From Pseudomonas putida (GTDB lineage: Bacteria > Pseudomonadota > Gammaproteobacteria > Pseudomonadales > Pseudomonadaceae): a stretch of DNA of 64,000 nt. Below the pieces are notes generated by a model. That model was not told the origin of the DNA. It was given only the letters and a program-made list of their open reading frames with translations, and did no database searches. How positions within the stretch are numbered: the stretch's first letter is position 1; the number at the start of each line of letters is the position of its first letter. Positions 26,854-38,906 of this stretch are shown piece by piece. The DNA lies in assembly GCF_026625125.1 (NCBI RefSeq), contig NZ_CP113097.1, forward strand, positions 3,224,001-3,288,000, read 5' to 3'. The translations under genes and the position numbers were made by a program.

Positions 26854-27744
26854 ATGAGCCAGTTCAAGCGTTTGTTAGTGATGCTCGGCCCGCAGATGCG
26901 TTATACGCCCGCGCTGCAGCGCGCGGCGGCATTGGCTGAATCCAGTGATGCCCTGCTGGATATCAATGTCTTCGTCGACGATGTCGACACCTTTGGCCTG
27001 ATGAGCGACGGCCGTGAACGCGAGCGACTGCTTGCCGACAACCGCCAATGGCTGGCCGACGCCACCGAGCAATTGCGCGATGCCGGCTTGGATGTGTCCA
27101 CCGAGCTGCTGCTCACCCGCGACCCTTTGGGCAGCGTGATCGAGCGCATCGAGCAGTTGGGCTGTGACCTGCTGATCAAGGATGTACAGCACGAACCGGT
27201 GCTCAAGCGCCTGCTGGTCACACCGCTGGACTGGCAACTGCTCAAGGACAGCCCGGTGGCCGTGCACCTGGTCAGCGACATTCGCCTGCCGCTGCCCCGG
27301 CAAATCGCCGTCGCCGTCGACCTCAACAGCCACGGTGCCGGCGAACACCTGGACGAGCAGGTGATCCACTGTGCCCACGCCCTGGCGCTGCAGTGCAACG
27401 CCGAGATGCACCTGCTGCATGTGTGCGATGCGGCCAGAACCCACCTCGCCGACTTCGGCGCCGGCACGGTGACCATGCCTGGCTTCGAGGGCAACGTGCG
27501 CACCGCGCAACGGGCAGCGTTCAACCGCCTTGGCGACCATCACCAGATCCCGCTGGAACGCCGGCACTTTCTGGAAGGCGCGGCGATTCGGGCGATTGCC
27601 CAGTTCGTCAGCCACAGCCGGGTCGATGTGATCGTGATGGGCAACCACCGGCATGACGCCCTGCAGGCGTTCCTGGGCGGGACCACGGCGCATGTGCTGG
27701 AGCATCCGCTGTGCAATGTGCTGGCGGTCAAAGGCGTGCGTTGA
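26854..27744 (+). CDS. Universal stress protein, tandem UspA domains
   Basis: 296 residues with two Usp domains (about 1-145 and 155-296). The second has a partial ATP-binding loop (VIVMGNHRHDALQAFLGGTTAHVLEHPLCNVLAVK). It resembles UspE-type tandem proteins induced by stress or oxygen limitation. GGAGGTG lies at 26843-26849, five bases before the ATG at 26854, which decides the start over the upstream ATG at 26818. Confidence 0.9.
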   Translation: MSQFKRLLVMLGPQMRYTPALQRAAALAESSDALLDINVFVDDVDTFGLMSDGRERERLLADNRQWLADATEQLRDAGLDVSTELLLTRDPLGSVIERIEQLGCDLLIKDVQHEPVLKRLLVTPLDWQLLKDSPVAVHLVSDIRLPLPRQIAVAVDLNSHGAGEHLDEQVIHCAHALALQCNAEMHLLHVCDAARTHLADFGAGTVTMPGFEGNVRTAQRAAFNRLGDHHQIPLERRHFLEGAAIRAIAQFVSHSRVDVIVMGNHRHDALQAFLGGTTAHVLEHPLCNVLAVKGVR

Positions 27745-27769
27745 CGCATCGGCTGAAATTTTTGCGGTG

Positions 27770-27807
27770 GTCAGGTCGAGCGCGGGCTGCGCTGCGCTCG
27801 ACCTGAC
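27770..27807. terminator. Perfect 14-bp stem-loop after universal stress gene
   Basis: GTCAGGTCGAGCGC / GCGCTCGACCTGAC with a 10-base loop, 26 bases after the stop. It has no T-run on the right but AAATTTTTG on the left. Likely a transcript end or an RNA-stability element. Confidence 0.55.
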
Positions 27808-27873
27808 AGCGGAAATCGAATGCACGAGCGGCACGCAACTGGCACTCCCGCTCCACTTAAAAACAATGCATTT

Positions 27874-27892
27874 GATAATGATTCGTAGTATC
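27874..27892. promoter_or_regulatory. Fur box of the TonB-dependent receptor
   Basis: GATAATGATTCGTAGTATC agrees with the 19-base Fur consensus at 14 of 19 positions (15 on the other strand). It lies 54 bases before the receptor ATG, so iron repression is expected. Confidence 0.7.
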
Positions 27893-27945
27893 TTTGCGCC
27901 GTTTCATTCCTCTTCCTCGCGCCCTACTTCAGGATCGTACCGTCG

Positions 27946-30081
27946 ATGCGTCGAACGTTCGTTTCGCTTTGTGTACTACATGCTGTCTCCCCGTTGGCGT
28001 TCGCCGAGCCCGAATCACTCGGTGACCCCGCCCAGATCGAACTTCAGGCCCTGAACATCAGCGGTATCGCCGACAGTGAACGCGCCGATGGGCCGGTAGA
28101 CGGCTACAAAGCCAATCGTTCGGCCAGCGCCACGCGTACAGACACCGTGCTGCACGAAATACCGCAGTCGATCAGCGTCGTGCCCAAGGGGGTACTCGAA
28201 GACACCGGCGCCACGCGGCTGCAGGACGGCCTGGACTACGCCGGCGGCGTGGGTCGCGCTAACAACTTTGGCGGCCAGGGCCTGACCACGTTCACGGTAC
28301 GCGGTTTCACCACGGGCGAGTTCTACCGCAATGGCTTCCCGATCAACCGTGGCTACCCGAATGCCCCCGATGCCAACAGTGTCGAGCGGCTGGAAGTGAT
28401 CCGCGGCCCGGCCACCAGCCTGTATGGCCGCGGCGATCCAGGTGGGACCTTCAACGTGGTCAGCAAGCAGCCACTGGCCGACCCCAAAGTGACTTTGGGC
28501 AGCCAGCTCGACGATCAGGGCATGCACCGGGCAACGCTCGATGCCACTGGGCCGCTCAACGAAGATGGCTCGCTCGCCTACCGCCTGAACGTGCTGGGCG
28601 AAGGGGGTGACAGCTTCCGCGATGATGTCGAAAGTGAACGCTACGACATTGCGCCCGTGCTCAGCTGGCAAGTCAATGACGCCACGAAGATCGTCTTCGA
28701 GGGCGACTTCATGCGCAACAATCACCCGCTCGACCGCGGCCTCACCCGCCTGCCCGGCCAGCGCGGCAGCGCCTCGCGTGACACCAATATCTGGGAAAAA
28801 GGCAGCGACAACCTGCTGCACAACGACAACAACATGGCGCAGTTGCGCTTCGAGCACGCGCTCAGCGATGACTGGACCTTGGGCGGCGGCATGCAGTGGC
28901 TGGATGGCTCACTCAAGGGCAACGCCGTGGAGGCCAATGCGTTGCAGGCCGATGGCCGCACCCTGGGGCGCAACTTCAACTACCGCAAGCTCGAATGGAC
29001 CGACCGTGACTACCAGCTCAACCTGACCGGCCACTTCGACACGGGTGGTTTTGCCCACACCCTGCTGACCGGTATCGAATACGAAGATTACGACTACAGT
29101 TCGATCATTCAACGCTCGGCCGCCGGTGCCGGCGCCTATCCGATCGACATCTTCGACCCGGTGCTGGGCCAGCCCCGCCCTGCCCTGACCCGCACGACTA
29201 CCCACGACAAGGAAAACCTCAAGACTTGGGCGGCTTTCATTCAGGACCAGGTCGCCCTGACCGAGCGCTTGAAAGCCCTTGCCGGGGTGCGTTTCGAGCG
29301 CTACGAGCATGACTACGACAACAAGCTGAACAACGCTGGCGACTTCAGCAAGGGTGAAAACGGCGTCACCCCCCGTTTCGGCCTGCTGTATGACCTCACC
29401 GACACGCTTGCCGTTTACGCCAACACCGCGCGCTCGTTCAAGCCCAACAGTGGCGCCAGCCTGCAAGGCAGTGGTTTCGACCCTGAGAAAGGCAAGTCGT
29501 ATGAGCTGGGTATGAAGTGGGAAGCGCCGGATCGCCCGCTAAGCATCGACGCGGCCGTCTACCACATCGTCAAGGAAAACGTGCTGACCCGCGATCCCAA
29601 CGACCCGTCCGGCACCTACAGCATCGCCGCCGGTGAGGTGCGCAGCCGCGGGCTGGACATCAACATTGCCGGCAACCTCACTCCTGAGTGGCGTGTGATC
29701 GGTGGCTATGCCTACGTCGACGCCGAGGTGACCCAGGACAACACCGTACCCAGCGGTACGCGCCTGGCGAACATCCCGCGCAACAGCTTCAGCCTGCTGA
29801 ACACCTACGAGTTTCAGGACGGCCTGGCCAAGGGCCTGGGGCTGGGGGTCGGGGTGAAGTACATCGATGAGCGTGCCGGGCAGACCGCCGCCACGACCTA
29901 CACCATGGCGAGCTACAGCGTGGTGGACCTGCACAGCTTCTACAAGGTCAACGAGCATGTGCGGCTGAACCTGGATGTGAACAACGTGTTCAACAAAGGC
30001 TACGACGAGGGGGCGTTCAACACTTACGTGTACCCAGGTGCACCGCGTACGGTGCAAGCCGGGGTATCGTACACCTTCTGA
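27946..30081 (+). CDS. TonB-dependent siderophore receptor
   Basis: 711 residues. Signal peptide to about PLAFA. An N-terminal segment (ALNISGIADSERADGPVDGY) may be a short TonB box region. The plug domain (HEIPQSISVVPKGVLEDTGA ... SVERLEVIRGPATSLYGRGDPGG) matches the FhuE/FoxA-type siderophore receptor group, and the 22-strand barrel ends in Phe (AGVSYTF), as outer-membrane proteins do. It imports a ferric siderophore, whose nature is unknown. No signalling (FecA-like) extension and no adjacent sigma/anti-sigma pair. A Fur box precedes it. Confidence 0.92.
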   Translation: MRRTFVSLCVLHAVSPLAFAEPESLGDPAQIELQALNISGIADSERADGPVDGYKANRSASATRTDTVLHEIPQSISVVPKGVLEDTGATRLQDGLDYAGGVGRANNFGGQGLTTFTVRGFTTGEFYRNGFPINRGYPNAPDANSVERLEVIRGPATSLYGRGDPGGTFNVVSKQPLADPKVTLGSQLDDQGMHRATLDATGPLNEDGSLAYRLNVLGEGGDSFRDDVESERYDIAPVLSWQVNDATKIVFEGDFMRNNHPLDRGLTRLPGQRGSASRDTNIWEKGSDNLLHNDNNMAQLRFEHALSDDWTLGGGMQWLDGSLKGNAVEANALQADGRTLGRNFNYRKLEWTDRDYQLNLTGHFDTGGFAHTLLTGIEYEDYDYSSIIQRSAAGAGAYPIDIFDPVLGQPRPALTRTTTHDKENLKTWAAFIQDQVALTERLKALAGVRFERYEHDYDNKLNNAGDFSKGENGVTPRFGLLYDLTDTLAVYANTARSFKPNSGASLQGSGFDPEKGKSYELGMKWEAPDRPLSIDAAVYHIVKENVLTRDPNDPSGTYSIAAGEVRSRGLDINIAGNLTPEWRVIGGYAYVDAEVTQDNTVPSGTRLANIPRNSFSLLNTYEFQDGLAKGLGLGVGVKYIDERAGQTAATTYTMASYSVVDLHSFYKVNEHVRLNLDVNNVFNKGYDEGAFNTYVYPGAPRTVQAGVSYTF

Positions 30082-30089
30082 AATGGCCG

Positions 30090-30107
30090 GGGCCGCTGGC
30101 GCGGCCC
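30090..30107. terminator. Hairpin between convergent TonB receptor and pagL
   Basis: GGGCCGC TGGC GCGGCCC, a perfect 7-bp stem, in the 32-base gap between the two stops. No T-run. Confidence 0.45.
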
Positions 30108-30113
30108 GCAGTC

Positions 30114-30635
30114 TCAGAACGCCGTGCTGTAGAACAGCGAGTAGGATTCGATGCCGTCGTTAGGCTGTTTGATACCGGCGTTGGAGTAGTGAATGGCACG
30201 GATGCCGACTTTCTGCTCGCCCGGCAGCTTCAGGCCGAAGCCGATGCGGTCCTCGAAGTTGACCGAGGAACCCAGACGTTGATCACCGACATCAGTCTTG
30301 GAGAATGCAGCCAGGCCGATACCTGCCTCCAGATACGGGGTGTAGGTGAAGCCACTGAATTCGTAGGTGAACACCGGGCTGAACGACAGCGAGTGGGCAC
30401 CACTGGCCTCACCACCTTCCCAGTAGGTGTAGGCCGCGTCCCAGTAACCGGACACGAAGCCGGTGCTGCTTTGCAGCCATTTCTTGTCCCAGTCGAAGGC
30501 CAGGCCGATACGGTAGGTCATGTCGCCCTGGCTGGTGGCGCCCACGGCGCCGGACACCTGCGCGGCCTGGGCCAGATTGGCCCCGGAAAAAGCCAATGCG
30601 GCGGCCGCCAGCATAGTGGCGAAACGGGTTTTCAT
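30114..30635 (-). CDS. pagL: Lipid A 3-O-deacylase PagL
   Basis: 173 residues, the same length as P. aeruginosa PagL. Signal peptide to about NLAQA. An outer-membrane eight-strand barrel ends in Phe. Catalytic His149, Ser151 (AIHYSNAG) and Glu163 (DGIESYS) are in the family positions. It removes the 3-O-acyl chain from lipid A. AGGAG lies 9 bases before the ATG at 30635; the ATG at 30644 touches the ribosome site and is less likely. Confidence 0.9.
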   Translation of the reverse strand: MKTRFATMLAAAALAFSGANLAQAAQVSGAVGATSQGDMTYRIGLAFDWDKKWLQSSTGFVSGYWDAAYTYWEGGEASGAHSLSFSPVFTYEFSGFTYTPYLEAGIGLAAFSKTDVGDQRLGSSVNFEDRIGFGLKLPGEQKVGIRAIHYSNAGIKQPNDGIESYSLFYSTAF

Positions 30636-30806
30636 CGATGACATCTCCTGATGGTCAACACGGGCAAGCGGGGGCTTTTCGCCCCTCGTTTTTACGGTGA
30701 CCGATGCATCCAACCGGTCACACGAGGTAATACTTTTCTGATTATCGTCCAAGTAATCAGGAAGTTGGAAGTAAATTGCCACTAATGGCTAATATGCAGC
30801 GCCGTC

Positions 30807-31679
30807 TTAGCCAGCGTGCCGCTCCTCGAGCAGCTTGACGAACATGCTCAAGCTGCGCGAGACGGTACCCCGGCGCCACACCAGCCAGGTCTTGAGGTAG
30901 CGGAAATCCTCCGACATTGGCCAGGCGCAGACCGTGCTGCAACCCGGCATGTTGTCGAGCATGCTGCGCGGCAACATGGCCAGGCCGGCACCGGCGCTGA
31001 CGCAGGCGAGCATGCCGTGGTAGGACTCCATCTCGTGGATCTTGCCCGGTACCGCCTGGTCCTGGACGAACCAGTTCTCGAAATGATGGCGGTACGAGCA
31101 GTTGGCACGGAAGGCATAGATACTCGCACCGTTGACATCCTGCGCTCGGGTTACCGGCGCGTGGTTGAGGGGCGAGATGATCACCATCTCTTCCTCGAAT
31201 ACCGGCATGCCTTCAAGCGTGGGGTGCAGCAACGGGCCATCGACGAATGCGGCCACCAGGCGCCCGGACAGCACGCCTTCAAGCATGGTCCCCGACGGCC
31301 CGGTGGAGAGGTCCAGATCGACTTTCGGGTAGCGCTGGTTATAGGCGGCCAGCAATGCCGGTATGCGCACCGCTGCGGTGCTCTCCAGCGAGCCCAGGGC
31401 GAAGGTGCCTTGCGGGTCTTCGCCCGCCACCGTCAACCGAGCCTCATGCACCAGGTCGAGGATGCGCCGGGTGTACTCGAGGAAGTTCCAGCCAGCCGGC
31501 GACAGGCGCAGCCGGCTTTTTTCCCGGATGAACAGCTCGACACCCAGGTCTTCCTCCAGCTGCTTGATACGCGTGGTCAGGTTGGACGGCACCCGATGAA
31601 TGTGCTGGGCGGCGGCGCTGATGCTGCCCTGCTCGGCCACGGCCTTGAAGATCTCCAGTTGCACCAAGTCCACAGTCAT
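30807..31679 (-). CDS. ptrR: LysR-family regulator PtrR (YneJ-like)
   Basis: 290 residues, LysR family ([23 protein letters not shown] ... [13 protein letters not shown]). Divergent from the sad gene by 99 bases, the same arrangement as yneJ-yneI in E. coli, where YneJ (PtrR) controls sad in putrescine utilisation. The [13 protein letters not shown] recognition helix is the one I recall from this subgroup. Effector unknown from sequence. Confidence 0.85.
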   Translation of the reverse strand: MTVDLVQLEIFKAVAEQGSISAAAQHIHRVPSNLTTRIKQLEEDLGVELFIREKSRLRLSPAGWNFLEYTRRILDLVHEARLTVAGEDPQGTFALGSLESTAAVRIPALLAAYNQRYPKVDLDLSTGPSGTMLEGVLSGRLVAAFVDGPLLHPTLEGMPVFEEEMVIISPLNHAPVTRAQDVNGASIYAFRANCSYRHHFENWFVQDQAVPGKIHEMESYHGMLACVSAGAGLAMLPRSMLDNMPGCSTVCAWPMSEDFRYLKTWLVWRRGTVSRSLSMFVKLLEERHAG

Positions 31680-31778
31680 TCTCCAAACGTGAATGTTTCG
31701 CTCATTATTATTCAGTTTTCATTAAAGCCCTAGCCCACTAGTCTGGCTTCACCCATGAACAACAATGAGTGTCCAACC

Positions 31779-33164
31779 ATGAGCGAGATCAGCAGCCTGA
31801 CCCACGCCATCTCCATCGACCCGCACAGCGGCGAGCAGATCGGCACCTACCCTTTCGACACCGACGCCGCACTGGAAGCGGCGCTGCAACGTGCCAAGGC
31901 TGGTTACCGCCAGTGGCGCCAGGTGTCGCTGGGTCAGCGCAGCGAGTACCTGCTCGCCCTGGCCGACACCCTCGAGGCCAAAGCCGAAACCTTCGCACAG
32001 ATGATCAGCCGCGAAATCGGCAAGCCGATCAGCCAGTCCCGGGGTGAAGTGAGCAAGTGCGTCGGCCTGTGCCGGTGGTATGCCGAGCACGGCCCGGCGA
32101 TGCTTGCGGCCGAGCCGACCCAGGTGGAAAAAGCGCGTATCGAATACCGCCCGCTGGGCCCGATCCTGGCGGTGATGCCGTGGAACTTCCCGATCTGGCA
32201 GGTGCTGCGTGGCGCCGTACCGGCGATCCTGGCCGGCAACACCTACGTGCTCAAGCATGCGCCGAACGTCATGGGCAGTGCCTACCTGCTGGGCGAGCTG
32301 TTCAAAGATGCAGGCTTGCCCGAAGGCGTGTTCGAGGTGCTCAACGTGACCCCGGCCGGTGTCACCCGCGCCATCAACGACCCGCGCATCGCTGCCGTGA
32401 CGTTGACCGGCAGCGTGCGTGCCGGCATGGCCATCGGCGCCCAGGCCGGTGCTGCGCTGAAGAAGTGCGTGCTCGAGCTCGGTGGCTCGGACCCGTTCAT
32501 TGTGCTGGCCGACGCTGACCTGGACGCTGCGGTGAAAGCCGCCGTGGTCGGCCGTTACCAGAACACCGGCCAGGTGTGCGCCGCAGCCAAGCGCCTGATC
32601 GTGGAAGAGCGCATCGTCGAGGCATTCACCCGCAAGTTCGTCGAGGCAACGCGCCAGTTGAAGGTCGGTAACCCGCTGGAAGATGACACCTACATCGGCC
32701 CGATGGCACGCTACGACCTGCGCGACGAGCTCGATGAACAGGTCCAGGCGACCCTCGCCGAAGGCGCCACCCTGCTGTTGGGCGGCAACAAGGTCGAAGG
32801 GGTGGGCAACTTCTATGCTCCGACCGTGTTCGCCAACGTCACCCCGGCCATGACCGCGTTCAAGCAGGAGCTGTTCGGCCCGGTGGCCGCGATCATCACT
32901 GCCCGCGATGCCGAACATGCAGTGGAGCTGGCCAACGACAGCGAATTCGGCCTGGCATCGACCATCTACACCGCAGACTATGCCCTGGCCGAGCGCATGA
33001 CGGCAGCGCTGGACACCGGTGGGGTATTCATCAATGGTTACTGCGCTTCTGACCCCCGCGTGGCTTTCGGTGGGGTGAAGAAGAGTGGTTTCGGCCGTGA
33101 ACTGTCGCATTTCGGCGTGCGCGAGTTCACCAACGCCCAAACCGTGTGGCTGGACCGCAACTGA
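31779..33164 (+). CDS. sad: Succinate-semialdehyde dehydrogenase Sad (YneI)
   Basis: 461 residues, aldehyde dehydrogenase of the Sad type (E. coli Sad is 462). Catalytic Cys267 (YQNTGQVCAAAKR) and Glu233 (LELGGSDPF) are present. Oxidises succinate semialdehyde from GABA to succinate with NAD+ or NADP+. The start at 31779 (MSEISSLTHAISIDP) matches the E. coli N-terminus; an ATG at 31755 has a weaker ribosome site. With PuuA/PuuB-like genes 5 kb to the right it would complete a putrescine-to-succinate route. Confidence 0.9.
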   Translation: MSEISSLTHAISIDPHSGEQIGTYPFDTDAALEAALQRAKAGYRQWRQVSLGQRSEYLLALADTLEAKAETFAQMISREIGKPISQSRGEVSKCVGLCRWYAEHGPAMLAAEPTQVEKARIEYRPLGPILAVMPWNFPIWQVLRGAVPAILAGNTYVLKHAPNVMGSAYLLGELFKDAGLPEGVFEVLNVTPAGVTRAINDPRIAAVTLTGSVRAGMAIGAQAGAALKKCVLELGGSDPFIVLADADLDAAVKAAVVGRYQNTGQVCAAAKRLIVEERIVEAFTRKFVEATRQLKVGNPLEDDTYIGPMARYDLRDELDEQVQATLAEGATLLLGGNKVEGVGNFYAPTVFANVTPAMTAFKQELFGPVAAIITARDAEHAVELANDSEFGLASTIYTADYALAERMTAALDTGGVFINGYCASDPRVAFGGVKKSGFGRELSHFGVREFTNAQTVWLDRN

Positions 33165-33176
33165 TGTGCTGAACCG

Positions 33177-33341
33177 GGGCTGCTTTGCAGCCCAATCGCC
33201 GGCAAGCCGGCTCCCACTGGAGACCGCGTAGTTCTTCAGGCCTGCGCTTTACCTGTGGAAGCAACGGTCTTACCCATTTCTAAAACTCGGCGCAATCCAG
33301 GTGGGAGCCGGCTTGCCGGCGATTGGGCTGCGCAGCGGCCC
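33177..33341. repeat. REPIN-like unit, copy B
   Basis: Hairpin 33177-33193 (GGGCTGC TTT GCAGCCC), REP core, about 80-base spacer, inverted REP (to 33327) and hairpin 33325-33341. The spacer, including GTTCTTCAGGCCTGCGCTTT and CAACGGTCTT, is nearly the same as in copy A at 7861-8023. Placed between the convergent sad and helicase genes. Confidence 0.85.
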
Positions 33342-33348
33342 CGGCCAC

Positions 33349-35262
33349 TCAATCGCGGACCTGGTCCTTGACCCAGTCCAGCATCCCCCCCGGCACGATC
33401 AGCTCATGCCGCGCCCGCGAACACGCGGTGTACAGCCCCGCCAGCATGCGGGCCCGCTCGTTGCGATTACCGGCCGTTACCGGCGCAACCATCAGCTCCG
33501 GCGAGACCATCACCCGGGCGAACTCCATGTTCTTCACATCGCGCACGCGGCCAAGGAACAGCTTGGGCGCCTTGTCCCAGCGGTAGCGGCTCTTGGCCTT
33601 GGCGAAGTGCTCCGGGGTGTAACCCTTGCGCAGCATGTTGGCCACGGCAACGAACGCCTTGTCCTCACCCTTGTCTTGCTCGAGGGCCTGCCAGCTCGGG
33701 TAACGAAACAGCATCGGGTGACGCGGCCGCGTGCCGTAGCGGTACAACTCGATGCAATCCTCGACGAACAGCTCGAAATCCTTGCGTGCGCTTTGCAGCA
33801 GCACGAACGGCACGCCCTGGTGGGTAAGGCGCTGGAACCAACCGAACAACCCCCACTCGTCATCGACGATCAACGCCGTGGGCTGCGCCGGTACCGTCAC
33901 CGTGTCGAAGAAACTGACCCGCGTGTAATGCTCGGCACTGCCGCTGAAGGCTGCCTGGATGGCCGCCGGGTGGGCCTGGATCAACGGGTTGAGCACGCTG
34001 TCCATGGCAGGCCCTGCGCGCAATGAATGGTCGATGTAACGCTGGCGGATGAAGCCGCCATGGTGCGGGCTCAGGCCATTGAGGTTCTGCAGTTCATCGC
34101 CCAGGGCAATGACCGACTGCGGGCTGCGATCCAGCACGGCGACCATGGGTGCAGACAACTCGTGGGCTTCATCGACGATCACATGGGTATAGCGGCTGTC
34201 GATCTGTTCGGCCGTCAGCGACAACAGTTTGACCCGATGATAATCACGAACCGGCAACTGGATCTCGCGCGACGATGGGCGAATCAGTTCCTGCCAGTAC
34301 AGCCTGGCCTTTTCCAGCAGCACTTCCTGATCCAACGGCGAGGTTCCCGGGCCCGCCCAGGGCAGGTGATGCAGCTGCATCTGGCTATCGCCGCTACGGC
34401 AAAAGCTGCGCACGGCCTTGATGCAAAGGGCGACCACGTCCCGGGCGGCCAAGGGGCCGATATCAGGGATGGCCAGCCATTTCACCACCTGCGCCTCCTG
34501 CGGGCGCCAGGACAACTTGGTCCGGTAAGGGTCCCGCAGGCGCCAACCGTTGCTGGTGAGGTCGCGGTTGAGAATCTCGTCGGCCAGTTGGCCAAAGGTC
34601 ATCGCCGTGTACGCCTCAGCGTCCTTGACCCGTGCCCGCAATGCCCTGAGCTGGCCTTCGGTGAGCGCCAGCAGCAACGTGCGTTGCGGGTCGAGCAGGC
34701 GCGCGAACTGGTGAATCAGGAAGGTTTTGCCAGTCCCGGCAAAGCCCTGCACCGCCACCGACTCGTCCACCCCGGACAAAAACTCGCGCAGCAGGCGGTT
34801 CTGCTGATCGCTGAGCATGAGGTCGCTGGCCAGCGACGGCAGGTACACCGGGTGCAACGGCGTGACCCGTTGCCGGTAGCTGTCAGCGAACTGGAAGTTC
34901 CACTGGCCTTCGTCGTCCTGAAAATCGTCTGCAGCGTAGTCGACCTCGGGTGATACCAGCGCGACGCCGTTCTCACCCAGCATGCCAAGGCCCATGGCAA
35001 ACGCTTCGCGGTCGAAATGCTGCGCTACCTGCCCCTGAAAACGGCCCGGTGCTGCCGCTTCGACCTCATTGGCGATGCGCACGATTTCAGCGAAGCGGCG
35101 TTCCTGTGCGTCCGCTGAAAGGCTGGCAGGCTGGCGCGGCAGGTTCTGCACGAACAGCACGGCGGCCGCCTGCAGCACGCTGGCGTCAGGGAAAAAGTCG
35201 GTGACAGGGGGCGCGCTGGCGAGGCGCTCGGCCTGATCGCTGGGCAAAGGCAGGTAGAACAT
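33349..35262 (-). CDS. UvrD/Rep-like superfamily 1 helicase or ATPase, stand-alone
   Basis: 637 residues. Walker A GFAGTGKT (173-180), Walker B VIVDEAHE (361-368), motif III-like ALGDELQNLNG (386-396) and a C-terminal motif VI GLYTACSRARHE identify an SF1 helicase of the UvrD_C_2 type. About 150 N-terminal residues precede the motor and match nothing I know. No nuclease domain or partner gene is adjacent: the left neighbour is the REPIN unit and the right is an AraC gene on the same strand, 59 bases upstream. Function in repair, RNA metabolism or defence is open. Confidence 0.82.
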   Translation of the reverse strand: MFYLPLPSDQAERLASAPPVTDFFPDASVLQAAAVLFVQNLPRQPASLSADAQERRFAEIVRIANEVEAAAPGRFQGQVAQHFDREAFAMGLGMLGENGVALVSPEVDYAADDFQDDEGQWNFQFADSYRQRVTPLHPVYLPSLASDLMLSDQQNRLLREFLSGVDESVAVQGFAGTGKTFLIHQFARLLDPQRTLLLALTEGQLRALRARVKDAEAYTAMTFGQLADEILNRDLTSNGWRLRDPYRTKLSWRPQEAQVVKWLAIPDIGPLAARDVVALCIKAVRSFCRSGDSQMQLHHLPWAGPGTSPLDQEVLLEKARLYWQELIRPSSREIQLPVRDYHRVKLLSLTAEQIDSRYTHVIVDEAHELSAPMVAVLDRSPQSVIALGDELQNLNGLSPHHGGFIRQRYIDHSLRAGPAMDSVLNPLIQAHPAAIQAAFSGSAEHYTRVSFFDTVTVPAQPTALIVDDEWGLFGWFQRLTHQGVPFVLLQSARKDFELFVEDCIELYRYGTRPRHPMLFRYPSWQALEQDKGEDKAFVAVANMLRKGYTPEHFAKAKSRYRWDKAPKLFLGRVRDVKNMEFARVMVSPELMVAPVTAGNRNERARMLAGLYTACSRARHELIVPGGMLDWVKDQVRD

Positions 35263-35321
35263 CGGGACCTCGGGTGGAAACTGGCGGGCACGATAGCAAC
35301 TTTGGCGAAGCAATGCTGGGT

Positions 35322-36230
35322 TTAACCGCGAACCGGCCGCCCCCGCTTGAGCGTCTCGCTGGGCAACTCCCGGAACAACTGCCGGTAGCTTTCGGAAAAG
35401 CGCCCCAAATGCCAGAACGACCAGCGCATGGCCACCTCGGCCACCGTCACCCCGCCCCCGCGCAACAGGTCACGCCGAGCCCCGTTGAGCCGGCGAAGCC
35501 GCAGCCAATGGGCCGGCGGCATACCGGTAAAGGCCTTGAATGCCTGCTGCAACTGGCGCAGGGAAACGCCGGCAACGTCCGCCAACTCCACCAGGTTGAG
35601 GGTTTCTTCCGGGCAGTCGGCAGCCCACTCGCTGACCCGCTGCATGATCGCCCGCTCCTCTCCCCGCCGCCCCAGCGCCCCGCCCTGCAGCCGCTGGCAG
35701 GCGTTATCCAGGATGAACAGGCAGTCTTCGAGCAACTGCTCGGCCAACGCTTGCCCCGCCAGCGGGCAATCCGCTTCCCCTAGCCGGGTCAGGGTAGCGC
35801 TGAGCCAACTGCCGAACAGCGCATTCTGGCCGCTGCCCAGCGGCACCATGAACAAGCCGTCAAGGCGCTGCGGGTCGAGGCCGTGGCTGGCCAGGAAGGC
35901 CTGGTCGAACACCACCGCGACTTCCTGGTAGTTCTCCGGTGTGATCCAGATATTCCGGCTCTGTTCGTTGAGCAGGTACAGGCTGTTTTCGCTGCGGTCG
36001 AAGCAGAACGCCAACGCGCCGCTGGGGGCACGGAAAAACTGCTCGACCCGCGTGTTCAGGCGCTCTTCGTACACCTGCACGCCATCCAGGCCCAGGCAAC
36101 GCAGCTGGCCGCTGAAGTTGCCGGGCGACATCTGCCGGTACTGCTGCTGCCAACCGGGGGTGGCGCGCACCTGCTCAGTGACATCGGTGGTGTGGAAAGC
36201 CTGGACCTGCAAGGCATTGGGCGTTGTCAC
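35322..36230 (-). CDS. AraC-family transcriptional regulator
   Basis: 302 residues. C-terminal AraC double HTH (about 200-298: LVELADVAGVSLRQLQQAFKAF ... AMRWSFWHLGRFSESYRQLF). The N-terminal ligand region is of unknown specificity. The start is GTG at 36230 with AGGA upstream; the frame continues open far into the antisense of the next gene, which is artefact. It is divergent, 150 bases, from the puuA-like gene and is its probable regulator. Confidence 0.87.
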   Translation of the reverse strand: MTTPNALQVQAFHTTDVTEQVRATPGWQQQYRQMSPGNFSGQLRCLGLDGVQVYEERLNTRVEQFFRAPSGALAFCFDRSENSLYLLNEQSRNIWITPENYQEVAVVFDQAFLASHGLDPQRLDGLFMVPLGSGQNALFGSWLSATLTRLGEADCPLAGQALAEQLLEDCLFILDNACQRLQGGALGRRGEERAIMQRVSEWAADCPEETLNLVELADVAGVSLRQLQQAFKAFTGMPPAHWLRLRRLNGARRDLLRGGGVTVAEVAMRWSFWHLGRFSESYRQLFRELPSETLKRGRPVRG

Positions 36231-36380
36231 GCTGCGTCCTAATTGCACTCTTTTGGTGCATTCATTGCCGAAGAAAGTGGATAGATTGCCCATGGGGGCT
36301 GCGCCCAAGATAGCCCTCAGCACGGCATGTGGGAAGGCTCCTGCACACCAGTGCCACAAAAACCCAACCAAGAGGTCTGT

Positions 36381-38892
<2,512 letters not shown>

Positions 38893-38906
38893 GCCGAGAG
38901 CGCGCC

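Noticed and set aside
31749..33140. 463-codon - strand frame over sad
   Set aside because: Shadow of the aldehyde dehydrogenase; sad has full catalytic motifs.
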